This document shows positions 43,627-50,690 of a stretch of 64,000 nucleotides of DNA, piece after piece. The translations under genes and the position numbers were made by a program. The notes under the pieces are model-generated. The model was not told the origin of the DNA. It did no database searches and saw nothing but the letters and a program-made list of their open reading frames with translations. Positions within the stretch are counted from its first letter, which is position 1, and the number at the start of each line of letters is the position of its first letter. Origin of the DNA: Brucella pseudintermedia (GTDB lineage: Bacteria; Pseudomonadota; Alphaproteobacteria; Rhizobiales; Rhizobiaceae); the NCBI RefSeq assembly GCF_008932435.1, contig NZ_WBWE01000010.1, positions 62,001 through 126,000 on the forward strand, given 5' to 3'.

Positions 43627-43654
43627 CGCCGCGCATGCCATTTTATGCGCGGCG
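43627..43654 (-). terminator. Hairpin after the type I secretion operon
   Basis: CGCCGCGCAT (43627-43636) pairs perfectly with ATGCGCGGCG (43645-43654) around GCCATTTT. On the minus strand TCATCTTCTTGG follows, moderately T-rich. It lies about 60 bases past the adaptor stop and would separate exporter and RTX transcripts. Confidence 0.65.
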
Positions 43655-43712
43655 CCTGTTCATTTTGGAATTTCAACCTGCGATCGAGTTTTACTTTGGA
43701 ATTCTCGGATCA

Positions 43713-45128
43713 TTAATCTTCGCGGAATGCCCGATTCAAGCTGTCCGTGATAGGAGAAACCAGATAGTCAATCGCACGGCGTTCCTTGTGCACGATGATT
43801 ACCTCGGCGGGCATACCAGGATAAAGGCGGGCGGTCGGATTGGTGGCAAGCGAGGCTGGAGTGATTTCGGCGCGTGCCACGAAAAACGCGGTATCGGTCT
43901 TTTCATCAAGTGACTGATCTGCGGCGATATAGGTCAGTTTGCCATCGAGCGGCGCCATCGAGCGCTGGTTATAAGCGGTCAACCGGATCTGCGCGCCTGC
44001 GCCGACCGAAATGCTATCTATGTCACGCGGGCTGATTTTCATTTCAACGACGAGAGGTTCGTTTTCTGGAACGATATCCATGATCGCTTCGCCCGGTGCG
44101 ATAACGCCGCCCGGCGTGCGCAGCCGGATGTTGGCTACGATACCGTCTTGCGGTGAGCGAACTTCCACGCGCCGCATCACATCCTTGGCCGCGACAATGC
44201 GTTCCTGCACATCCGAAAGTTCGACTTGGCTCGATGTGATCTCCCCGGCTATCTCGGACTGGAGATCGCTTTCAATCCCGCTCAACGCAAATTCTGCGCC
44301 TGCTTTCGCCTGTTCGGCTTTTGCCTTGTCACCGGCATATTCACCCCTGTCACCGGCAAGCTGGCTGAGACGCGTATCGATTTCCGTCAGCTTCGATTTC
44401 TGGGCAAAGCCCTTTTCAACGAGGCTGGCAATCGCCTTGCGCTGATCGCTGATGAGCTCGATTTGCCGGTCCGTGGCCGCTATCTGGGCGGTCGAGGCCT
44501 TGGCCTGCTCCGTATATTGCTCAATGGTTTTCTGCTGAATGTCGATCTTGCTCAGTTTCTGCGCCAGTCGTTTCTGGAAAAATATGTTTTCGGCGCGAAT
44601 GGCATTCTGCGCATTTTCACCGCCATCGGCAAAGTTGTCGGGAAAGCTGATTTCTTGCGCACCGGACTGTTCGGCGCGCAGGCGGGCCAGTTTTGCGATC
44701 AGGCCGATGCGTCGGCTTTCGAGCGATTGGAGATCGGAACGTGCCTTGGTGTCGTCGAGACGAAGCAATGGCTGGCCGACCTTGACGACATCGCCTTCCT
44801 GTACCAGCAAGCGATCCAGAATGCCGCCTTCGAGATGGCTGATGGTCTTGCGCTTGGAATCAACGATCACAGTACCCATGGCGACTGCCGCACTTCCGAG
44901 ATTGGCGGAATAGGCCCATGCGAAAAAACCGCCGAAGGCAACCCCGATTGTGGCCAAACCGGCGATGATGAGGCCGCGCAAAGGCGATCTCGAATCCTCG
45001 CGCTCCAGATCGAGCGCCCATTCAGGTTTGACGCTGCCGAAACGGGTGAGTGCCTTGTGATCCGACGATTCTGCGCGTGGCGCGAGCAGGCTGGAAACAC
45101 GGCGAGGAATGACCGATTTACCCATCAT
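43713..45128 (-). CDS. Type I secretion membrane fusion protein (HlyD/PrtE family)
   Basis: The 471-aa adaptor has a cytoplasmic tail, one membrane helix near residues 52-75 (GLIIAGLATIGVAFGGFFAW), a lipoyl region (SHLEGGILDRLLVQEGDVVK), a long coiled-coil region (about 150-330) and a beta-barrel (EVRSPQDGIVANIRLRTPGG and ISPRDIDSISVGAG). The length and the C-terminal HKERRAIDYLVSPI tail match HlyD/PrtE/ExpD2 proteins. It overlaps the ATPase stop by four bases. It connects the ATPase to a TolC-like outer-membrane protein, which is not encoded in this window. Confidence 0.93.
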   Translation of the reverse strand: MMGKSVIPRRVSSLLAPRAESSDHKALTRFGSVKPEWALDLEREDSRSPLRGLIIAGLATIGVAFGGFFAWAYSANLGSAAVAMGTVIVDSKRKTISHLEGGILDRLLVQEGDVVKVGQPLLRLDDTKARSDLQSLESRRIGLIAKLARLRAEQSGAQEISFPDNFADGGENAQNAIRAENIFFQKRLAQKLSKIDIQQKTIEQYTEQAKASTAQIAATDRQIELISDQRKAIASLVEKGFAQKSKLTEIDTRLSQLAGDRGEYAGDKAKAEQAKAGAEFALSGIESDLQSEIAGEITSSQVELSDVQERIVAAKDVMRRVEVRSPQDGIVANIRLRTPGGVIAPGEAIMDIVPENEPLVVEMKISPRDIDSISVGAGAQIRLTAYNQRSMAPLDGKLTYIAADQSLDEKTDTAFFVARAEITPASLATNPTARLYPGMPAEVIIVHKERRAIDYLVSPITDSLNRAFRED

Positions 45129-46900
45129 GCGTTTGCTGCTCCCATTTGCGGGCCGTTATTGGCGGGTGTCAGTGAGGCGACGACGTCGGTGCGCGGGCCG
45201 AACTGCGAGATGCGACCGTTTTCAAGCACCAGCAGTTTGTCGGCCACCTGCATGATAGACGGCCGATGCGCGATCATGATGACAATGGTGCCGTCGTCAC
45301 GCGCGTGTTCGACAGCCCGGATGAGGGCGCGCTCGCCTACCGCATCGAGATTCGAGTTTGGTTCGTCGAGAACAATCAGGCGCGGGCGGTTGTAGAGGCA
45401 GCGGGCAAGGCCGATTCTCTGGCGCTGGCCGCCGGACAATGTCAGGCGACCGTCGCCAACCGGGGTATCGTAGCCAAGTGGCATGCGGCCGATCATTTCA
45501 TGCACATCGGCCAGGCGCGCGGCTTCCAGCACGCGATGCGGATCGCTGTCACCCATGCGGGCGATATTGTCCTTGATAGTTCCGTCCAGCAGCGAGACAG
45601 ACTGCGGCAGATAGCCGGCAATCTCGCCGAAAGAGCCGCGTTCCCAGAGGTAAACGTTGTTGCCGTCAAGGAAAACGCCCCCTGAGGTCGGCTTGACGAT
45701 ACCGATCAGCAGTCGGGCAAGTGTTGATTTGCCAGCGGCAGACGGGCCGACAATCCCAAGGACTTCACCCGGTGAAACCGAAAAAGAGATACCCTTGATG
45801 ATTGGGACATCCACGCCGGGCGCGGCATAGATGAGCTTGTCGATCACAAGGTCGCCATTGGGGCGCGGGGTGGGCATGGTCTGGCGCACCGCCAAATTTT
45901 CGGAAAGCAATGATTGGACGCGCTTCCAACTGGCGATTGCACTAACCCACTGACGCCAGTTTTCGACGATTCGATCGAATGGCATCAGCAAGCGGCCGAT
46001 GATGATACTGGTCGCGATCATGGCGCCAGGGGTTATTTCCTGCTGCATGGCGAGGAGCGTGCCAATTCCGAGCGACCCGATCTGGATTATAAAACGCGCC
46101 GTGCGGGCAATGGAGGACAAGGCGCGGGCGCGGGTCCCGCCTAGATCGAGCACTTCCAAGGCTTGAACCTGCATCGTGCGCCAGCGACGGGCAAGCGCCG
46201 GAAGCATACCCATCGCTTCGATGACTTCGGCATGGCGCAGGCTGCTGCCGATCTTTGAAACCGCTTCGATATTGGCTTGATTCGCCTCCTGAATCAGATT
46301 TCGGGTGAGGAGGTCGGTCAGTACGCCACACGCAATCAGGATAATGACCGCGACGAGGCCGATCACTCCCAGCATGGGGTGAAGCAAGAACAGGACGCCG
46401 AGGAAGATTGGCGACCATGCCGCGTCGAGCGGAGCATTGATAGCGGGCGAGGTGAGAAAGCTGCGCAGTTCATTGAGGTCACGAAGCGTCTGAGTCGCTT
46501 TCGGCATGCCCTGATTCACCGAGGCCTGCACCGCTGCCGTGAGTACCGCCAGATTGAGACGGCGCACAAGTGCGCTGCCCATCGCCTGGAAGGAAAGCGA
46601 CCGGATGAACTCGAGCACGCCGAACACCAGCATGGCGCCCACAGCGAGCACGGTCAGCATGGTGAGCGTGTCCATGCTTCGGCTGTTCAGCACCCTATCA
46701 TGAACCTGCAACATATAGAGAGGTACAGTGAGTTGTAGCAAATTGATACAGGCGCTTAGCAGCACTGCATAAAGTAGTCCCGACAGGAAAACGCGGCGGG
46801 CCTTGAAAATCAGGCCTTTCGGCGTAGTTACCGAATCGTCTGGGCCCTTTTTGTGCGCAGGGCTCTTGCCAATCGAGTTGATTTCGCGAGTATCATTCAT
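45125..46900 (-). CDS. Type I secretion ABC transporter (PrtD family)
   Basis: The 591-aa protein has an N-terminal exporter membrane domain of six helices (about residues 30-325) without a C39 peptidase domain, and a C-terminal ATPase domain. Walker A is GIVGPSAAGKSTLARLLIG, the signature is LSGGQRQRIGLARCLYNRPR, and Walker B is LIVLDEPNSNLD, followed by the H-loop MIAHRPSIM. This is the PrtD/RsaD/ExpD1 class that exports RTX proteins in one step. It starts the minus-strand operon, divergent from the MarR regulator gene 199 bases away. Confidence 0.93.
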   Translation of the reverse strand: MNDTREINSIGKSPAHKKGPDDSVTTPKGLIFKARRVFLSGLLYAVLLSACINLLQLTVPLYMLQVHDRVLNSRSMDTLTMLTVLAVGAMLVFGVLEFIRSLSFQAMGSALVRRLNLAVLTAAVQASVNQGMPKATQTLRDLNELRSFLTSPAINAPLDAAWSPIFLGVLFLLHPMLGVIGLVAVIILIACGVLTDLLTRNLIQEANQANIEAVSKIGSSLRHAEVIEAMGMLPALARRWRTMQVQALEVLDLGGTRARALSSIARTARFIIQIGSLGIGTLLAMQQEITPGAMIATSIIIGRLLMPFDRIVENWRQWVSAIASWKRVQSLLSENLAVRQTMPTPRPNGDLVIDKLIYAAPGVDVPIIKGISFSVSPGEVLGIVGPSAAGKSTLARLLIGIVKPTSGGVFLDGNNVYLWERGSFGEIAGYLPQSVSLLDGTIKDNIARMGDSDPHRVLEAARLADVHEMIGRMPLGYDTPVGDGRLTLSGGQRQRIGLARCLYNRPRLIVLDEPNSNLDAVGERALIRAVEHARDDGTIVIMIAHRPSIMQVADKLLVLENGRISQFGPRTDVVASLTPANNGPQMGAANA

Positions 46901-47060
46901 ACGCTATCTGCCTTGGAATGGTCACAGGTGGCGGATATCCCTAAAAACTGTGTGCTAGTTCTCAAGATCAGTAAAGTAATACTGCAGAGAATGTGACAGA
47001 AAAAAGGTTCTTGCGGCGGGGAAATGCGAAAGGAGGAAGGAAAATATAACTGCAAATTTC

Positions 47061-47073
47061 TTCAAAATTTGAA
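47061..47073. promoter_or_regulatory. Palindromic operator copy 2, upstream of the MarR regulator
   Basis: TTCAAAATTTGAA is a perfect palindrome around a central A, extended to 15 bases as C...G (47060-47074). It ends 26 bases before the regulator ATG, in the region shared with the divergent secretion operon. Autoregulation and control of the exporter are inferred. Confidence 0.65.
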
Positions 47074-47099
47074 GTAAAATTGAAAATGGAGAGCAAGAG

Positions 47100-47669
47100 A
47101 TGCAAAAACTTCTACACGAGGGAGTGGAAGTCGAAACATCAGTCGATGGCTTTACTGCCGTTGATTTTCCTGAAGTTACCGCCGAAAAACAGGAACGCAG
47201 ACATCCGGTTCATACAGTCGTTATCACGCATTTCGAACTGGCCCGGATGATAGAACGAGTGAACCGCCGCTTTGTGAGCTTGCTGAAAACCGAGCTGACG
47301 AAGTTAGGCGTGGAAGATATCGGTCCGGCCCAGACCCTGGTTCTGATGGCAATCGGCGATGTCGAGCTCACTGTGGGTGAACTATTGGATCGCGGGCATT
47401 ATGTCGGTTCCAACATTTCCTATTATCTTAAACAGCTTACCGATGGCGGGTATGTCGATCGTGTGACCTCGCAGAGAGACAAGCGATCGGCCCGGATTCG
47501 CCTGACGGACAAGGGCGAGCGGTTGTGCGCGAGCTTGCGGAATGCAAGCCGTTCCTACAACCATATCCTCACTCGCGATGATGACGATCTCCGAAATCTG
47601 GAGATTGCCTATCAGACATTGCACAGACTGGAAGTCGTGTGGGGTAACGCCGCACGGTTTGGCATTTGA
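47100..47669 (+). CDS. MarR-type winged-helix regulator, ExpG/WggR-like
   Basis: The 189-aa protein has an N-terminal extension (VDFPEVTAEKQERRHPVHTV) and a MarR-like winged helix: ELTVGELLDRGHYVGSNISY, then YLKQLTDGGYVDRVTSQRDK and the wing RSARIRLTDKGERL. This resembles the ExpG/WggR and LdtR group rather than classical MarR. In S. meliloti, ExpG activates galactoglucan genes by binding their promoters. Here the gene sits between the secretion operon and the glycosyltransferase genes, the same place as expG. GGAG ten bases upstream supports ATG 47100. Confidence 0.88.
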   Translation: MQKLLHEGVEVETSVDGFTAVDFPEVTAEKQERRHPVHTVVITHFELARMIERVNRRFVSLLKTELTKLGVEDIGPAQTLVLMAIGDVELTVGELLDRGHYVGSNISYYLKQLTDGGYVDRVTSQRDKRSARIRLTDKGERLCASLRNASRSYNHILTRDDDDLRNLEIAYQTLHRLEVVWGNAARFGI

Positions 47670-47714
47670 TGTGTTGCGGTGGTTTTCGGCCGTTAGCCGA
47701 ACACGTTTCGTAAC

Positions 47715-48935
47715 ATGCGTATAGCATTTGTGCACAGGCGCGGTTTCGGTCAGTTCGCTGCGTTAGCCGAGAATCTGGCTACGGGCGGACATGATGTAAG
47801 CCTGATCTGCGAGACGGTGGACCGTCGCCTCCCAGCGGTCCGCGTCATCCGCCACAGAGTGGAATCTGGTCCTCGCGCCGGCGGTGCGATGGCCAGATAT
47901 CTGGAAGTACCCGATCATCACACGAGGATCGGGTACCGCGTGGCCGAAACCCTGGAATCCATGGCTCATCACGGTCAGGCTCCCGATATTGTTGTCGGTC
48001 ATATCGGCTGGGGCAGCATGATGTTCGTCAAGGACGTGCTGCCCTCAGTCCCTGCTCTCGGCTATTGCGAGTTTTTCTACCGCGCCAATGGCGCTGATGT
48101 CGGTTTCGCACCGGGCGACCAGCCTGACATTGAAACTCGCAAGCGTTTGCGGCTGCGCAACACGGCGCAACTGATTACTCTTGAGGCAATCGACGGCGGT
48201 TTCAGCCCCACGCACTGGCAGAAAAGCCTTTATCCGCGTTCGGTTCAGAACCGTATTGCCGTGGTTCATGAAGGGGTGGATACAAAGCTCTTCTACCCGG
48301 ATCGTCATGCAGCGATCCAGTTGCCCGACGGAAGGACGCTGAAGGCTGGAGAATCGCGCGTGATCACATTCGTCGCGCGCGATCTCGAACCCTATCGCGG
48401 GTTTCCGCAAGCGCTGGAAGCCGCAGCCAAGGTCATTCGCCAAAACGACGACGTGATTTTCGTTTTCGTCGGCGGCGATGGTGTCAGCTATGGAACGCCG
48501 CCGCCTGGCGGCGGTTCGTGGCGCGAGCATCTCGTCAGGAATTTTGATCTGCCGCCTGACCGTATCGTGTTCCCTGGAACAATCCCGCACTCCCAATTGC
48601 GGAAACTTTATCAGATATCGACTGCCCATATCTATCTGACTTATCCGTTTGTCTTGTCCTGGTCGGTGGTGGAAGCGATGGCCTGCGGCGCGCTCATCAT
48701 CGGGTCGGACACGCCGCCGGTGCGGGAGTTGATCCGCTCGGGCCAAAACGGATTGCTTGTACCGTTTTTTGAGCCGGACGTGCTGGCGGAAGTGATTATG
48801 AACGTGCTTCGCGACCCCGATGCATGTCTCCCGATGCGGGCAGCGGCACGCCGAACCGTCGAAACCCGCTTCAGGTTGTCGGATTGTTTACGGCAGCAAA
48901 AAACCTTGATCGATGCAGTATTAAATGGCCGGTAG
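47715..48935 (+). CDS. Glycosyltransferase family 4 protein (ExpC/WgcA position)
   Basis: The 406-aa GT-B enzyme starts MRIAFVHRRGFGQFAALAEN, with VHEGVDTKLFYPDRHAAIQL at the linker, FVARDLEPYRGFPQALEAAA, and the donor-site segment YPFVLSWSVVEAMACGALII followed by GSDTPPVRELI. It lies 45 bases after the regulator gene, probably in one transcript. The position next to the ExpG-like gene equals that of expC (wgcA), which has been proposed to act early in galactoglucan assembly. The sugar donor cannot be read from sequence. Confidence 0.88.
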   Translation: MRIAFVHRRGFGQFAALAENLATGGHDVSLICETVDRRLPAVRVIRHRVESGPRAGGAMARYLEVPDHHTRIGYRVAETLESMAHHGQAPDIVVGHIGWGSMMFVKDVLPSVPALGYCEFFYRANGADVGFAPGDQPDIETRKRLRLRNTAQLITLEAIDGGFSPTHWQKSLYPRSVQNRIAVVHEGVDTKLFYPDRHAAIQLPDGRTLKAGESRVITFVARDLEPYRGFPQALEAAAKVIRQNDDVIFVFVGGDGVSYGTPPPGGGSWREHLVRNFDLPPDRIVFPGTIPHSQLRKLYQISTAHIYLTYPFVLSWSVVEAMACGALIIGSDTPPVRELIRSGQNGLLVPFFEPDVLAEVIMNVLRDPDACLPMRAAARRTVETRFRLSDCLRQQKTLIDAVLNGR

Positions 48936-49037
48936 GCCATATGTGGCGACAATCGGGCGTGCAAGTCCTTCAAGATAAATATAAAAATACGTATTTCTGC
49001 GTGTTTACGCTATTACTGCAATATATATTCATATTAT

Positions 49038-49050
49038 TTCAAATTTTGAA
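49038..49050. promoter_or_regulatory. Palindromic operator copy 3, upstream of the plus-strand glycan operon
   Basis: TTCAAATTTTGAA is the exact reverse complement of copy 2. A second, related palindrome with CAAATATTTG at its centre lies at 49063-49072. Downstream are TTGACG (49089-49094) and TTGACA (49106-49111), candidate -35 boxes for the following operon. The region is strongly AT-rich. Confidence 0.65.
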
Positions 49051-49184
49051 TTAAACAAATTCCAAATATTTGCAATAATATCATATAGTTGACGCTATAA
49101 GACTGTTGACAATACATAATCTGTATTTTCTCATTGCAGGTGCAGGCCGAGACTCCCAAGTCGGCCATCACACAATGGATGATT

Positions 49185-50690
49185 ATGTTGAGCACACCAC
49201 TTCCTGCGATCTCGGCGCGGAAATCCCGCCGATATGCCATTGCTTCGATGCGTGATCGTGAAGCGCTGGAAGCGACGTCTCTGGGCGAGCTGACAACCTT
49301 TGTCGAAGGAGACGGAAAACGCCTTCGTCTGGCGAATACATTTCCACTCATTGCGGTCGCCGCTTCGCAAGAGGGCGAGAACGAACTGAAGACGGTTCTG
49401 CAACAGATCTATCGTCTGAGCACCATCCCGGAATTACCCGTTGTGCGGGTCGATGAAGCGTCTCCCGAAACTGCTCCGCTGCTGGTTACGCAGTTGCTCG
49501 AGAATAGCCTGGATCGCCTTGTCGGTCATGTCAGCAAGGTTCACACCGAACTCGCGATGCTGCGCCGCGAGCGCGAGACCATGTTTGAGAATTATCGGGC
49601 GATTGAAGACGCATTTCACGCTCGCAACTGGGATTCCTCAACGGAGATTTTCAGCCACGCCCCTCTGGTCGATCCAAAGGACGAGGGCTTTGCGCGCCTG
49701 CTGCGCGAATCGGAGATCGAACAGCTTTTCCCGGTTTCGAGCTATGCCGTTTCCGGTTTCGCCCTCCATTTTCGTGAGCTCCCGGCCAATCGCAATGGCC
49801 AGTTGATCGTGACGCTGGACTATCTTGAAAATGGGGAGGGAATTGCCGAGTGGCTGGTGCCTTACGGTGCGCTGCATTCGGAATGGAACTTCTTTTCGCT
49901 TCCGAAGGCATGTGACGGAGGCCATCGGACCCTGCGCCTGCGCATTTCCGCCTCGGGCGGAGTTCCGCCGGAGCTGTCGCTGGGCAATGTGGTCGCCAAT
50001 GAGCGCTATGCGGCGCGGGCACGCATTCCGCATGCCGATCTCGACATGCGCCCGCTCGCATTGCGGATTTTTACCGGCTTGCCGGGTGTGCGCCCGGCAT
50101 CGTTGCCTAATGCCATCGTGCCGACAGCGCTGATCAATGGCCGAAAGGTTGACGACTACCGTCTGCCGGTTGAACTGCTGCGCAACGTGGCCAACGTGTC
50201 CGTGACGCCCATTACTCCGGATTTTCCGACCGTGCGTTTTCTGGAACATGAAGATGCCATCGGTTGTCATCCGCTCGAGGAAGGCGTTACCGCAGCCGCC
50301 ATCCGACGGGTGGTCGCGCCGGGAACGGTCCGCGTTTCTGCGCGGGCAGTGATCGACCATCCGGAAGGCCAGCCCTGCGCGGTCGGCCTTTTGCTGGTCA
50401 ATCTGGCATCAGATGTGAAGGAAGAAATCGACGCGATTTCCAATCTCGACCGCCGACGCCAACAGGTTTTGTTCAGCGGTTGGTCGGAAGTCGCACCCAA
50501 TCGCCCGATCGATATCAACTTCATGCTTGAAGGACCGGTCGACCGGACAATGGACCTCGTTGTTCTGAGCAAGGCAGCTGCGGATTCCGTCGACTTTTCG
50601 TGGCTCAAGGTCTTCAACTTCCGGCTGGTCAAGCACATCGAAGCCCAGCCCGGCCAGGAATTGGTCAAAGAGGCTGCGAATGTACGATAG
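49185..50690 (+). CDS. Unrecognised protein of about 500 aa opening the glycan operon
   Basis: I cannot place this product (about 502 aa) in a named family with confidence. It has no signal peptide or membrane helix. A central helical stretch (LVGHVSKVHTELAMLRRERE) is followed by a region rich in beta-type sequence (YAVSGFALHFRELPANRNGQ, EWNFFSLPKACDGGHRTLRL, GTVRVSARAVIDHPEGQPCA) that suggests jelly-roll or carbohydrate-binding folds. Starts at 49134 (TTG), 49140 (GTG), 49179 and 49185 (ATG) are all in frame; GGAT lies before the last. It overlaps the next gene by 11 bases, so it belongs to the glycan operon. Confidence 0.75.
   Translation: MLSTPLPAISARKSRRYAIASMRDREALEATSLGELTTFVEGDGKRLRLANTFPLIAVAASQEGENELKTVLQQIYRLSTIPELPVVRVDEASPETAPLLVTQLLENSLDRLVGHVSKVHTELAMLRRERETMFENYRAIEDAFHARNWDSSTEIFSHAPLVDPKDEGFARLLRESEIEQLFPVSSYAVSGFALHFRELPANRNGQLIVTLDYLENGEGIAEWLVPYGALHSEWNFFSLPKACDGGHRTLRLRISASGGVPPELSLGNVVANERYAARARIPHADLDMRPLALRIFTGLPGVRPASLPNAIVPTALINGRKVDDYRLPVELLRNVANVSVTPITPDFPTVRFLEHEDAIGCHPLEEGVTAAAIRRVVAPGTVRVSARAVIDHPEGQPCAVGLLLVNLASDVKEEIDAISNLDRRRQQVLFSGWSEVAPNRPIDINFMLEGPVDRTMDLVVLSKAAADSVDFSWLKVFNFRLVKHIEAQPGQELVKEAANVR

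Larger units (their letters stand above)
43329..43712. other. AT-rich control region between the type I adaptor gene and the RTX gene
   Basis: No gene is evident in these 384 bases. From the adaptor side there is a GC hairpin (43627-43654), then a copy of the palindromic operator (43567-43579). On the minus strand follow TATAAT (43546-43551, with TTTAGA 17 bases upstream inside the palindrome) and about 200 bases of AT-rich leader before the RTX start. The composition is far more AT-rich than the coding DNA around it. Confidence 0.6.

Noticed and set aside
45125-46900. Bacteriocin or peptide exporter with a C39 peptidase
   Set aside because: The N-terminus lacks the peptidase domain and begins with a short soluble tail and membrane helices. 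The adjacent RTX gene and HlyD adaptor fit the PrtD class.
46950-47010. A possible PHO box near CTGTCACATTC on the minus strand (EPS II genes respond to phosphate in S. meliloti)
   Set aside because: The second 7-bp repeat is poor and is spaced 12 rather than 11 bases from the first, so the match is no better than chance.
49088-49111. Direct repeat GTTGACG/GTTGACA as a binding site of its own
   Set aside because: The two copies are 17 bases apart and each resembles a -35 hexamer. They are more simply read as alternative promoter elements.
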